From a virus, in the IMG/VR virus record IMGVR_UViG_3300049845_000291, positions 62,001-126,000 of that record: 64,000 nucleotides of DNA; one strand, written 5' to 3'. Positions within the stretch are counted from its first letter, which is position 1. Every line of letters starts with the position of its first letter. Shown piece after piece: positions 6,805 through 14,874 of this stretch. The notes under the pieces are model-generated. The model had not been told where the DNA came from. It saw only the letters and a list, made by a program, of their open reading frames with translations, and ran no database searches. The translations under genes and the position numbers were made by a program.

Positions 6805-7869
6805 ATGAACCTGATCAAGTCCCTGTCACAACCAAAGTCAAGTGTGTTGGACATCAAGCCTGGAGCGCTCGTCCAGCTCAAGGAAGACGTTGAAGGATTG
6901 AGCACGATCAAGGAGATCTTGACCGACGTCGAAGGCGCGGTGCGTGTACACCCTCCATTGAACGGGTACCAGTACTGGCGACTCGAGGAGCTCGAGGCCA
7001 CCGAGGTCTTCGAGGCCAAGCTCTCAACAGATCGGATCTTCATGGTCTCGGTTCCGGCCACCGTCTTCAATGGACGGCACTATGAGTTCGGTTCGACGCC
7101 CATCAAGGTCATGGCCTCAAGCGCCGATGAGGCTGCTAGGTTGATCAATGATAATCGAGACGATGTGCTCCGGTTCTTGGGCACTCGCCGTGTGCAACCT
7201 AGCGGCAAGCCACTGCTCGATCCAAAGTGCGACGCGAAGAAGTGCGTGTTCTTCAAGGACACGTACTACACCAAGAGCTACCCGGCGAAAAGCAGCCGCG
7301 ACGTGCTGACCCGCCATGGCGGGTTCAAGATGGTGAAGATCCAAGAGCAGGTCGAGACCTCGCTCTTGAAGCGCGCGCAGCTTGATGAAGGGACTTGGGT
7401 CGTCAAGAACAAGGACGGCAAGGAGAAGCGTTTCAAGGACACTGATTCACCAGAAGCCTTGGCCTGGAAGAACTCCTCAGCAGCTCCTAAGAAGAAAGCT
7501 GAGAAGTACTCCGACGAATGGTGGGAAGCTCAACGTGCCACCGGCAAACACGATGGCAAGATGCCATACACTGCGATCGACCAGGCCGAGCTCGAGTTTG
7601 GTGTTCTCGCGGATCTCGTCAACCCAAAAGGATACGAGATCAACGACTTCTACATCACGTCAAAGGGCGACATGATGATCGACGGAACCACGGTTGCTGT
7701 GGCCACGGTGCGCATGACGTACGAGTACGACATGAAGGAGCTGGGGTACACTGACGCGGACATCGAGCGCTCTGGAGCTCAAGATGGTCGAGGTCTTGAG
7801 TCCATGTATCTCAAGGTTCGTCGTGACCGGGCGAACCCAAACAAGATCGTGCTTGTCGGCGAATTCTAA
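6805..7869 (+). CDS. hypothetical late protein (354 aa)
   Basis: N-terminal MNLIKSLSQPKSSVLDIKPG leads into a beta domain (~20-110), a middle with CDAKKC (~139-144) and a Lys-rich linker (~195-245), then an acidic C-terminal domain with MTYEYDMKELGYTDADIE. I do not recognise it. A dedicated late promoter and the similar N-termini of neighbouring late genes point to a virion or internal-head protein. It ends convergently, its stop overlapping that of the minus-strand gene 7866-8237. Confidence 0.74.
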   Translation: MNLIKSLSQPKSSVLDIKPGALVQLKEDVEGLSTIKEILTDVEGAVRVHPPLNGYQYWRLEELEATEVFEAKLSTDRIFMVSVPATVFNGRHYEFGSTPIKVMASSADEAARLINDNRDDVLRFLGTRRVQPSGKPLLDPKCDAKKCVFFKDTYYTKSYPAKSSRDVLTRHGGFKMVKIQEQVETSLLKRAQLDEGTWVVKNKDGKEKRFKDTDSPEALAWKNSSAAPKKKAEKYSDEWWEAQRATGKHDGKMPYTAIDQAELEFGVLADLVNPKGYEINDFYITSKGDMMIDGTTVAVATVRMTYEYDMKELGYTDADIERSGAQDGRGLESMYLKVRRDRANPNKIVLVGEF

Positions 7870-8237
7870 TCCTCGTCGAAGTCGTCCGTCTCGATGACGG
7901 TGTTGCCGAGGTAGAACGTCCCGTTCTCCTCGCTAACCGTGAGCCCATTGGGGGCTTCGATCATGCGGCCATCTTCCTCGCCGACGGGAGACTCGATGAG
8001 CTCGATCGGCACGGCGCCAAGCATCCCACTGTCGACACCGTACTCCGCCCCGTTCTGATCACGGTATGTGCCGTCACCGTACTTGGTCGACGCGGCCCAG
8101 AGCTGGTGGCCCTCGAACTCGACGACCTTGCCGTCGCCGAATCCCTGGACCGTGAGCAATCGATCCCACGTATCTCGATCGTTGTCGAACACGTAACACG
8201 GATCGCCGATGAAGTACGTTCCGGGTGGCAGCTTCAT
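7866..8237 (-). CDS. small phage protein with IGDPCYVF motif (123 aa)
   Basis: Starts MKLPPGTYFIGDPCYVF, a motif I have seen in many small phage proteins of unknown function, followed by a beta-rich body and a very acidic tail (TDDFDED). I use ATG 8237, with CAGGAGACG upstream, rather than a start 6 codons earlier. It overlaps the upstream gene by 4 nt. Nothing visible suggests an enzyme. Confidence 0.75.
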   Translation of the reverse strand: MKLPPGTYFIGDPCYVFDNDRDTWDRLLTVQGFGDGKVVEFEGHQLWAASTKYGDGTYRDQNGAEYGVDSGMLGAVPIELIESPVGEEDGRMIEAPNGLTVSEENGTFYLGNTVIETDDFDED

Positions 8238-8599
8238 GATGCGTCTCCTGTCCAAGGACGGTCCTTGATCTTGTGGCCGAGTCCGACCAAAATCGCACGC
8301 ACTGGGGTGGTCATGACCGGTCGAATGGTCACCTCAACGACGAAGAGAGGGCTCGACCAGCGCATGCCGTCGATGGCGTTCCAGAGCTGCACACTGCTCG
8401 CGGCACTGTTCGCTTCCTGCTCAGTGGCGAACAGCGCCGCGTTCTCCTTGTGGCCGGTCCACGATCGATCGGCACGCAGCAGCATCCCATCAGGCTTGCC
8501 AGACCAGCCACGCTTGCCGAACCACTTCGACCCGCGTACGACGTACATGGTTGGCGGGTGGTGACCGGATGGTCCAGTCGGAGGCCATGTCGTGCTCAT
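8234..8599 (-). CDS. hypothetical protein (121 aa)
   Basis: Unrecognised; Trp-rich N-terminal half with KWFGKRGWSGKPDGM, then an Ala-rich helix and a beta strand segment FVVEVTIRPV. Start ATG 8599 has GGAG six nt upstream. Its 5' gap carries one copy of the ~30-bp GTGTCGCCGG interspersed repeat. Confidence 0.72.
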   Translation of the reverse strand: MSTTWPPTGPSGHHPPTMYVVRGSKWFGKRGWSGKPDGMLLRADRSWTGHKENAALFATEQEANSAASSVQLWNAIDGMRWSSPLFVVEVTIRPVMTTPVRAILVGLGHKIKDRPWTGDAS

Positions 8600-8621
8600 C
8601 ACAGCTCCAGAATCGGGTGCC

Positions 8622-8650
8622 CTGTCGTCGCCTGGTGTCGCCGGATGTCA
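8622..8650. repeat. interspersed GTGTCGCCGG repeat, copy A
   Basis: Intergenic copy reading CTGTCGTCGCCT then GGTGTCGCCGG on the plus strand, between the gene at 8648-9154 and the start at 8599. It is the most diverged of four copies (others at 9702, 31821, 36648). Confidence 0.5.
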
Positions 8651-9154
8651 GCGTGCCGACATTGCTCGGCTGACTGGGCCACCGGACTTCGATTCGGAGA
8701 CCTTGGGCGCGACGCCGACGCCGCGAACCTTGAGGCGCTTGGCGGGGAGGAAGCGTTGCGCCGCCTCTTGTGGCTTGTCCTTGTTGGCCTTGGTCTCGAC
8801 GGCGAAGTACACGCAGCCGTTGATGAACGTGGTCTTACTGACCACGTGCCCACGAAAGCCCGAGACCACGTCTTCGACCTCGGCGCCGAGTTGAATGCCT
8901 ATGTCGTCGGCTGGAACCGCCTCGATCGGTTGGAAGTCCTTGTACCCGGGGATCTTCTTGGGATCTGCGATCTCGACGATCTGGATCTCGTCGATGTTGT
9001 ACCCATCGGGGTACTTGCCGTCCTTGAAGTCTGTGCCACGAGGCTGGAGCGCGAACTGCGTCATGCCGCCGATGTAGTCGATGCGCTGCGTGACGACGCC
9101 GATGTAGCCGCTGACGACGTCTCGGCACAGGGTTCCGAGTTTGATGGAGCTCAT
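8648..9154 (-). CDS. two-repeat KOW/SH3-like phage protein (168 aa)
   Basis: Two tandem related domains: LGTLCRDVVSGYIGVVTQ (6-23) and LGAEVEDVVSGFRGHVVS (~90-107), each followed by an aromatic strand (MTQFALQP / CVYFAVET). The G..V.D.VSG..G.V pattern matches small SH3/KOW beta barrels that bind nucleic acid or protein; this is inference. The C-terminal 40 residues are basic and probably disordered. Translation is coupled to a 29-codon gene upstream (ATGA). Confidence 0.75.
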   Translation of the reverse strand: MSSIKLGTLCRDVVSGYIGVVTQRIDYIGGMTQFALQPRGTDFKDGKYPDGYNIDEIQIVEIADPKKIPGYKDFQPIEAVPADDIGIQLGAEVEDVVSGFRGHVVSKTTFINGCVYFAVETKANKDKPQEAAQRFLPAKRLKVRGVGVAPKVSESKSGGPVSRAMSAR

Positions 9155-9240
9155 TGCTGGTCCTCGTGTGAAGCCCCAAGCGGGGCGGTTAAGGGGTTCT
9201 TGGACTGGGAGCGCTGCGGCTGTCTGGAGCGGTAGGCCAT
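9151..9240 (-). CDS. micro-gene, 29 aa
   Basis: Encodes MAYRSRQPQRSQSKNPL and a short tail ending HEDQQ. It exactly fills the gap between two genes: its ATG overlaps the stop of the upstream gene (TGATG) and its stop overlaps the ATG of the downstream one (ATGA). Such double coupling is unlikely by chance, but the composition (Ser/Gln/Arg) is unlike a folded protein, so it could be a coupling leader. A short GCCCC/GGGGC hairpin lies inside. Confidence 0.45.
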   Translation of the reverse strand: MAYRSRQPQRSQSKNPLTAPLGASHEDQQ

Positions 9241-9671
9241 CACGCGGGGCGCAGCGTCAGACCGCGGCGGCGCGCGATTTCGTTGATCTGCTCAATGCTG
9301 AGCGCCTGCGCGACCAACATCGGCTTGCGGGCGCGCAGATCTTCACAGGCCTCGCGCCACTGCTGCTCGCCGTACCTGGCGCGGCACGACGCGTCGAAGT
9401 ATGGGTCGCCAGCCGTGATGTTCCCGGGATCGGCGTACGGGGGCGCGGCGATGAACTTGCGCGCGTCGTCCTCGAGCTGCGACCAGCCCTTCTCGCTGAC
9501 CTTCAGCTGGTTGTACCTCGCCATCGCCGCGACCGCGTCGCGGCGAGCGTCCATGATGTTGATGGTCGGTCCTTTGATCTGCATGCCATCGTGACCACCG
9601 GTTGCAGCCAGCAGGGCCAACAGCGCCGTGTACAGCTCGTCGGCGACGCTCGGTTGAGCTTGCGTGTTCAT
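9240..9671 (-). CDS. hypothetical protein (143 aa)
   Basis: Helical, Ala-rich protein from MNTQAQPSVADELYTALLAL, with a C-terminal IEQINEIARRRGLTLRP helix that resembles a short DNA- or protein-binding tail. Start ATG 9671 has GGAG upstream; a GTG-type extension to 9716 would cross the hairpin repeat and is rejected. It is the first gene downstream of repeat copy B. No family recognised. Confidence 0.7.
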   Translation of the reverse strand: MNTQAQPSVADELYTALLALLAATGGHDGMQIKGPTINIMDARRDAVAAMARYNQLKVSEKGWSQLEDDARKFIAAPPYADPGNITAGDPYFDASCRARYGEQQWREACEDLRARKPMLVAQALSIEQINEIARRRGLTLRPA

Positions 9672-9701
9672 GTGAGGGCTCCTATGTGGACGTGCTGTTG
9701 A

Positions 9702-9729
9702 TGTCGCCGGCGACACGAGGTGTCGCCGG
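9702..9729. repeat. interspersed GTGTCGCCGG repeat, copy B, forming a hairpin
   Basis: Contains a perfect 10-bp stem, ccggcgacac - gag - gtgtcgccgg (9707-9729), between the stop of the AAA ATPase gene and the start at 9671. No T-run follows, so it may be a processing or attenuator hairpin rather than a classical terminator. Confidence 0.6.
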
Positions 9730-9738
9730 CTCGGTGCT

Positions 9739-10740
9739 TCAGCTGTTCACCATGGCGTACAGACCGATGCGGCGCCACGTGTCGGGCTTGTTCACGCGGG
9801 CCTTGACCACGTTCACCAACGAGCGCAGGTTCAGCTCCTGCACCATCGGGTTGTTCGCGTTCTCGGCCACGAACTCGAGCGCCTCGAGCTTGGCGTCCAT
9901 GTCGAACTCGGGCATGAACTCCTCGGACTGCACGATCACACGCATGCGCTCGATGACCTCATCGCGCGTCATGCTCACGTCGGCGCACATGGCACGGGAG
10001 CGGATGGCCTGCGGAACCTTGTGCTTCGGCATGTTCGAGATGAACACGACACCACCTTCGAACTCGAAGGTCTTGGGCAGGTCCTCGTCGCCCCAGCCTT
10101 CGGCGTTCCAGGTCACGATGCGCGTGTCGTAGCTGTCGAGCGCCGCCTTCAGGATGTTCACGGCGTTCGGATCCTTCAGGATCGAGTCGCAGTCGTCGAA
10201 CACGCAGATCTGACGGCGGTTCTCGTACAGCGTGCGGAACAGACCCTTGGCCGTGCTGTACCCCTTGACCACGACGTAACCGCGCTGGCCGTCGAACTTC
10301 GCGCCGATCTCCATCTTGGAGATGTCCTTCAGGCCGCTCTTGCGCAAGGTCTTCATGACCGTGAAGGACTTGCCGAGACCACCTTCGCCCGTCACCAGGG
10401 CCGAGGCCATCTGGTAATGCGCGACCATGTCGACGTAGTCGCTCATGATCTCGAAGCGCTCGTTGATCGGGAACTCGTCCTCGACCGACGGTACCGGCTC
10501 GGTCGGCTCGGTGGCAGCGGCGCTCGGAGCGCCTTCGACCGAGGGGGCCTTGCCGATGACCTCGAGCTTGGTGATGCCGTAGTTCTTGGCCTTCTGGCTG
10601 AAGCCGCCTTCGATCACGCGGCGCAGGTAGTCGGGACCACCGACGGGATCGCGATTCGAGGCGAGGACCTTGCCGTCGGCGGCGCGCGCTTCCCAGCGGC
10701 CCATCGAGTCGTTCCAAACGGCGGTGCAGGTCTTGCTCAT
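9739..10740 (-). CDS. AAA-type ATPase (333 aa)
   Basis: Walker A GEGGLGKS (118-125), Walker B ICVFDDCD (178-185), then a sensor-like VVFISNMPKHKVPQAIRSR segment with likely arginine-finger residues. The first ~60 residues form a small separate beta domain, followed by an Ala/Pro/Glu-rich linker (65-90). It lies upstream of a MoxR-type ATPase and a VWA-like gene, but with its own promoter. Probably a remodelling ATPase; substrate unknown. Start ATG 10740 has GGAGAAC before it. Confidence 0.83.
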   Translation of the reverse strand: MSKTCTAVWNDSMGRWEARAADGKVLASNRDPVGGPDYLRRVIEGGFSQKAKNYGITKLEVIGKAPSVEGAPSAAATEPTEPVPSVEDEFPINERFEIMSDYVDMVAHYQMASALVTGEGGLGKSFTVMKTLRKSGLKDISKMEIGAKFDGQRGYVVVKGYSTAKGLFRTLYENRRQICVFDDCDSILKDPNAVNILKAALDSYDTRIVTWNAEGWGDEDLPKTFEFEGGVVFISNMPKHKVPQAIRSRAMCADVSMTRDEVIERMRVIVQSEEFMPEFDMDAKLEALEFVAENANNPMVQELNLRSLVNVVKARVNKPDTWRRIGLYAMVNS

Positions 10741-10773
10741 GTAAGTTCTCCAGGTCGACGTGATGATAGATGA

Positions 10774-10838
10774 ATCATACGTCGGTTTCTGGCCAGAGAA
10801 CACCAGGTTTCTGTAACGGCGCTCTGAAAACTGTAACG
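10774..10838 (-). promoter_or_regulatory. promoter region of the AAA ATPase gene
   Basis: TATGAT (10774-10779) 33 nt before ATG 10740, giving a leader with a normal GGAGAA site. Upstream are two direct TGTAACG copies (10812-10818, 10832-10838) spaced 20 bp, about two helical turns. Confidence 0.55.
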
Positions 10839-10839
10839 A

Positions 10840-12102
10840 TCATTCGTACACCACGCGATCGATCGCGAACCAGCGCGAGTGGTACGGCACGTACGTCTGC
10901 CTGTACGGCGGCGTGAGCAGCCAGATCCAACGACCCGGCTTCGAAGGAACTACACGATTGCCCGCGCCATCGGTAATCACCACGACGCAGTCTGGGTAGC
11001 GCCGTTCCTTGGCAAGCTCGGTGCATTTCTGCTCGATGATGTGGAAGTACGTGCCACCACCGATGCCGAGCTTCTCACCGGTCTTGACCTCGTTGACGGA
11101 GGTATCGAACGCGAAGGTGCGAGTCTCGAACAGGTCCTCTTCCTCTTCGAATGCCTGGCGGATCCGACTGAAGTGCTCGATGTACTTCATACACGAGCCA
11201 GACACGTCGAAAAACACGGCGGCCAGCAGCTTGTCGGGATCGGGCTTGGACTCAACCCGGCCAGGCAACATCATGGTCGAGCTGCTCAGGCGGCGGTTCG
11301 TTCTAGCGAAGCTCTCTTGCTCCTTCTGGGCGCGTTTGCGAAGCTCGCTGCGCTTGAGACCGGCGACGATGTCCTTGAAGTTCACCTTCGGCGGGATGCG
11401 TCGCTCGAGCTCGATGTTGAAGGGCGACAGCGAGATCCCGCGGCCGCCTTCAGGCCCCATGTTCTTGATCATGGCCTGGAGCTCGTCCCAGGACAGGTCC
11501 TGAGCAAGCTGTCCTGCCAAGGCGTCGGGGTCGTTGTCGTCCGCGTACCCACCTTCGTCGGAGTCGTCGTGCTCATCGAGAGTTTGCACGCCCTCGGGGA
11601 CACCTTGCTCGATGAGCTTGCGCAGGTAGTACAAGAACACCTGATTGGGCTCGATCTGCTCGGGGTTCCTGAAGCAGGTCTCAATCCAGCAGTACTTGCT
11701 CCAGTCTCGCAGCAGACCACGAGGAAAGCTGAACAGGTTCACGATCATCTCGTTGATCGTGATGTCCTGCGCGATGTTCACGATTCGTGGAGTGGCGCCA
11801 GGGATGTGCCGTGCGTTTCGCACCCCGTGATCGAGCAAGACGTGCAAGCACTCGTGGATGATCACGAAGATCCGCTCATCCTCCTCGAGCGCGGCCCAGA
11901 ACGCCTCGCCAAGGATCATGTGTGACCGCCCACCGGGCGGGAAGGCCACGCAAGCGGTCTTGGTCTTCTTGCCGAAGTAGATCTCGGACAACGACCAGAA
12001 CGTGTCGAACACGCGGTGGTACTGCTCCAGTGATTGGCTGAGCTCGCGCTTCAGCTCCGCCGGGATCGGCCGGATCGTGGGTTCTGGCAGGTCCTTGAAC
12101 AT
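10840..12102 (-). CDS. metallopeptidase-like/VWA-like protein (420 aa), partner of MoxR ATPase
   Basis: N-terminal half has a zinc-peptidase motif HECLH (83-87) in an IIHECLHVLLDHG helix; a DE-rich acidic linker spans ~176-192; the C-terminal half has the VWA MIDAS motif DVSGS (299-303), a GGGTYFH turn and the VVVITDGAG strand. This N-terminal peptidase-like plus VWA-like arrangement is known from bacterial proteins encoded next to MoxR ATPases, as here. In those systems the pair acts as a chaperone or metal-insertion machine; its role in phage is unknown. Confidence 0.82.
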   Translation of the reverse strand: MFKDLPEPTIRPIPAELKRELSQSLEQYHRVFDTFWSLSEIYFGKKTKTACVAFPPGGRSHMILGEAFWAALEEDERIFVIIHECLHVLLDHGVRNARHIPGATPRIVNIAQDITINEMIVNLFSFPRGLLRDWSKYCWIETCFRNPEQIEPNQVFLYYLRKLIEQGVPEGVQTLDEHDDSDEGGYADDNDPDALAGQLAQDLSWDELQAMIKNMGPEGGRGISLSPFNIELERRIPPKVNFKDIVAGLKRSELRKRAQKEQESFARTNRRLSSSTMMLPGRVESKPDPDKLLAAVFFDVSGSCMKYIEHFSRIRQAFEEEEDLFETRTFAFDTSVNEVKTGEKLGIGGGTYFHIIEQKCTELAKERRYPDCVVVITDGAGNRVVPSKPGRWIWLLTPPYRQTYVPYHSRWFAIDRVVYE

Positions 12103-12290
12103 CAGAGGCTCACCAGGATCGAGGCCAAGAGCGCCAAGACCCAGAACTTCCAGGTAAAGCTCAGCAGCAGCTTCAGCAGACGCTGCCTGATCGTCGGCCC
12201 GTTGACATCAGGGCCGAGCGCGATGCACACCATCAAGAAGAACGTCAGGAAGTACCCAACGCCGTTCAGGGCAAGGATCAAGTTCTCCAT
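12102..12290 (-). CDS. small membrane protein (62 aa) within the MoxR/VWA operon
   Basis: Starts MENLILALNGVGYFLTFFLM and has two hydrophobic helices (~3-24 and ~44-62) separated by a basic loop with RQRLLK. ATG 12290 sits just after the MoxR stop codon; the gene ends with a TGATG overlap on the VWA gene. Its position between the two suggests it may place that machine at the inner membrane, which is inference. Confidence 0.7.
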   Translation of the reverse strand: MENLILALNGVGYFLTFFLMVCIALGPDVNGPTIRQRLLKLLLSFTWKFWVLALLASILVSL

Positions 12291-12291
12291 G

Positions 12292-13554
12292 TCACATCCA
12301 TTTCTGTGCTGCAACGCCGAGCAGGTACGTGTGCCCGTTGACCTTCTTGCGCTCGTCCTTGGAGAAGAACGAGAAGGTCTTGTCATTCGACGAGATCAAC
12401 AGCGCCAGGACCGTGAAGTTCGTGTTCGACCCGTCCTCGTTCTTCATGGCCGCTTTCAGCGGGCCGGCCGCGAGAGTTGACATGGCGGCCGCCATGTGCG
12501 ATGCCAGGAGCTTGAGTTGCGAGTTCTGCGCCTGCACCAGGCGTTTGATCTCGTCAGCAACCGACCCATGCTGCTGCGACAGCACCACCGAGTTCACTCG
12601 CCGCGTGATCTCAGGGTCGCCGATCTTGAGACCCTTGAGCTGGTTCATGAGCTCTTGCATGGTCACGATCTGCTTGTCCTGGTTCGTGAGCACTGGGGTC
12701 AGAGCCTCGATGAGCTCCTGCGGCATGACGTCGCGGTACGTTTCGAAGAACTCGATGGCCTGCTTGTTCTTGGCGTTCACGAGCTGCAGAAGCTTCGTGG
12801 CGTTGTTGATCTGGTTCACGAAGGCCTTGGCCGCCGCGCGAGTCTTGATCTCGGCAAGCTGTTCTTGGAAGGTCTTCGAGCGAATCGAGGCGACCAGCTT
12901 CGAGATGTTCACACCTTCCGGCAAGAAGTCCTGCAGTGTGCACCCATGCTCGTGTGCCCGCGCCGCGTACTCGAGACGTCGAGGAGAGATCTTGTGCTGT
13001 TGGTCTTTCGGCAGGTCGCGCCACCAGGTCACGAACGCGTGTCCGGTCTCAGGGAACTGGCGCTTGAAGTACGCCTCGTCCACGTCGTAAGGGACCGCGA
13101 TCTGCACCTGGAACCGGTCCTTGATGGCGCGGTCGAGCTCGTTCACAGTGTAGTCTTCGCTGTCAGCCGGGTTGATGGCCGCCCAGATCAGACGAAGCTT
13201 GTTGAGCTTGAAGCCGTTGATGCTGCGGAACTGGATGAGCTCCATCAGCGCGTTCAAGACCTTGTCCGGCGCGCGGTTGAGCTCGTCGATGAAGATCGCC
13301 TCGATCTCATCAGCCTTGACGAACTCGGGGCGCACTAGGTCGAGCATCTGACCACCACGCTTCTCGTCGCTGATCGCGCGCGGCACACCAACGAGGTCAA
13401 CCCACGGGTCCATGGTGGGGGCCGAGAAGTACTTCGACTTCAGGCCGGCGAAGGCCTCGTTGATCAGCGCGGTCTTGCCGACGCCGGCATGACCCTCGAG
13501 CATGACGTTGTACCCCAGATCGCGGTACATCGCGAGTCGTTCTTGAAGCTTCAT
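12292..13554 (-). CDS. MoxR-type AAA+ ATPase (420 aa)
   Basis: Starts MKLQERLAMYRDLGYNVMLE; Walker A GHAGVGKT (21-28), Walker B AIFIDELNRA (~87-95), then an AAINPADSEDY sensor 1 block and DRFQVQIAVPYD, all typical of MoxR/RavA ATPases. The C-terminal ~180 residues are helical and phage-specific. ATG 13554 overlaps the stop of the upstream gene. With the VWA-like gene downstream it forms the classic MoxR-VWA pair. Confidence 0.85.
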   Translation of the reverse strand: MKLQERLAMYRDLGYNVMLEGHAGVGKTALINEAFAGLKSKYFSAPTMDPWVDLVGVPRAISDEKRGGQMLDLVRPEFVKADEIEAIFIDELNRAPDKVLNALMELIQFRSINGFKLNKLRLIWAAINPADSEDYTVNELDRAIKDRFQVQIAVPYDVDEAYFKRQFPETGHAFVTWWRDLPKDQQHKISPRRLEYAARAHEHGCTLQDFLPEGVNISKLVASIRSKTFQEQLAEIKTRAAAKAFVNQINNATKLLQLVNAKNKQAIEFFETYRDVMPQELIEALTPVLTNQDKQIVTMQELMNQLKGLKIGDPEITRRVNSVVLSQQHGSVADEIKRLVQAQNSQLKLLASHMAAAMSTLAAGPLKAAMKNEDGSNTNFTVLALLISSNDKTFSFFSKDERKKVNGHTYLLGVAAQKWM

Positions 13555-13733
13555 TTGGTCGGCAGAATGATGAAACGCTTGACGTCGGGCACGCTGAAGT
13601 GCTCTTGACGGTGTACGCGGAACTCGCCCTTGGTCCACACCGCAGCTTGGGCACCGGTCACCCCGAACACCCAGCACACCGTGCCTTCTTCGAGGCGGGC
13701 CAGCGCCTCTCGGGTTGCCTTGGTCCAGTTCAT
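13551..13733 (-). CDS. hypothetical protein (60 aa)
   Basis: MNWTKATREALARLEEGTVC then a beta-rich half with WVFGV and KGEFRVHRQEHFSV. Its 4-nt overlaps on both sides tie it to the MoxR operon. No family recognised. Confidence 0.72.
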   Translation of the reverse strand: MNWTKATREALARLEEGTVCWVFGVTGAQAAVWTKGEFRVHRQEHFSVPDVKRFIILPTK

Positions 13734-13981
13734 CTGAAGCTCTCGATGCGCTCTATCGCCAGGTTTGTTTCGTGCATGCTCTCGCAGTTGACTTGGATGT
13801 ACCGACTGCCGTCTTTATCTGCCCACAGCATGATGCATTCTTTCCATGGTTTACCGTAGATCTTGACAAAGGTGCCGCCTACCAAGACCCGGTACCAGCG
13901 GAACTGCACGAGCCTCTGCTCAATGTTTTCCAACAAGGCGAACGGGTCGAAGCTGACCAAACGACGGATCAAGAGAAGCAT
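13730..13981 (-). CDS. hypothetical protein (83 aa)
   Basis: Begins MLLLIRRLVSFDPFALLENI with a strong GGAGGAAGA ribosome site, then alternating strands (YRVLVGGTFVKIYG, ECIMLWADKDGSRYI). The N-terminus is hydrophobic but contains Arg pairs, so it is not a clear membrane helix. It overlaps the upstream gene by 13 nt. Unrecognised. Confidence 0.7.
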   Translation of the reverse strand: MLLLIRRLVSFDPFALLENIEQRLVQFRWYRVLVGGTFVKIYGKPWKECIMLWADKDGSRYIQVNCESMHETNLAIERIESFR

Positions 13982-14334
13982 GCGTCTTCCTCCAAGCGGC
14001 GCTCCCACGCGATGGTGTCTTCCTCGCTGTACGCGGCCGAGCCGTACGCCGGGAAGGTTTCCTCCCAGCTCTCGAAACAGACAGGGAGCTTGTTGAAGTT
14101 CTTCAGGCGAGCGGTCAGCCGCTCGGCCATCACACCAGCGTCCTGCAGCAGCTCGCTCTCGATGCGACCAGAAGACACGTGCAAACGGCGACGATTGCCG
14201 AGCTCGTCCTCTGCTACCACGTACGCGGCAAACCCGTAGATATGACCGCGCGGGTTGTCGAAGTCCGCGTTCTCGGGGTTGGTGCCAAGAACGACGATGT
14301 CGGTCATCGGCGCGAAGGTCAGGTTGGTGTGCAT
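13969..14334 (-). CDS. hypothetical protein (121 aa), leaderless start
   Basis: Opens MHTNLTFAPMTDIVVLGTNP; a GHIYGFAAYVVAED strand pair and an acidic C-terminus follow. ATG 14334 lies six nt after a TATGAT box, with no ribosome site; the frame is open further upstream but only through the promoter. This is the first gene of the operon leading to MoxR and VWA. No family recognised. Confidence 0.7.
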   Translation of the reverse strand: MHTNLTFAPMTDIVVLGTNPENADFDNPRGHIYGFAAYVVAEDELGNRRRLHVSSGRIESELLQDAGVMAERLTARLKNFNKLPVCFESWEETFPAYGSAAYSEEDTIAWERRLEEDACFS

Positions 14335-14340
14335 GCTTGC

Positions 14341-14390
14341 ATCATACACCAAGAACCAATTCAATCTGTAACAGCACAGAGAGTGTAACG
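14341..14390 (-). promoter_or_regulatory. early promoter with paired TGTAAC elements
   Basis: TTACAG (14366-14371), 19-nt spacer, TATGAT (14341-14346), six nt, ATG. A second TGTAACG (14384-14390) repeats the -35 element 17 bp upstream in the same orientation. Confidence 0.68.
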
Positions 14391-14424
14391 TACAATCAAG
14401 ACATGCCGTCACCGGAAGACGGCC

Positions 14425-14874
14425 ATGACCCCTATAAGTTTGAATAGCGTCGCGATTCAGTGGCGCGAATTTTTGAAGGACGTGCCAATCAAGACGGCCC
14501 TCAATGAGGCTGGGCACGTTCAGGGCGCGTGTTCGGTGTACAAGCTTCAGATAGACCTAATCGCCGAGCGCACAACAAGCTGGTGGTACGTTGGGTACAC
14601 CGCGCGCGACCCCAAGATTCGCTTGATCGAGCACTGCTCTGATCTTCGAACCTGCCATGTTACCGTGAACAACTCAAAGTCCAAGCTCTACGACCCAGAG
14701 TTCATGCACGGGCTGCAGCTCATCAGCCTGAACATGTCAGTCGTTCAAGGTGGGCTGGATGCGAATCAGGCGCCCATGATGGAGCGCCTGATTGCGATGG
14801 GGCTACGGAAATCAGTTGGTGAGGCATTACTCACCAAGCAGCCAGACCCTAAGTTTAGGGTAGTCTACGGCTGA
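14425..14874 (+). CDS. GIY-YIG-like nuclease (149 aa)
   Basis: The segment CSVYKLQ (36-42) followed by WWYVGYTARDPKIRLIEH (~52-70) fits a GIY-YIG domain: the two strands, the Arg helix, and a later Glu in APMMERL. There are no NUMOD repeats. Size matches T4 endonuclease II (DenA, 136 aa), which cuts host cytosine DNA, but similarity beyond the core is not convincing. ATG 14425 has GGAAG upstream. The gene is divergent from the MoxR operon. Confidence 0.6.
   Translation: MTPISLNSVAIQWREFLKDVPIKTALNEAGHVQGACSVYKLQIDLIAERTTSWWYVGYTARDPKIRLIEHCSDLRTCHVTVNNSKSKLYDPEFMHGLQLISLNMSVVQGGLDANQAPMMERLIAMGLRKSVGEALLTKQPDPKFRVVYG

Noticed and set aside
10879-11925. A 348-codon plus-strand frame opposite the metallopeptidase/VWA gene
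   Set aside because: The minus-strand protein has HECLH and DVSGS motifs; the plus frame has no motif and no ribosome site.
14335-14517. N-terminal extension of the 121-aa gene to 14517
   Set aside because: It would pass through the TATGAT and TTACAG promoter and the divergent GIY-YIG gene's start.
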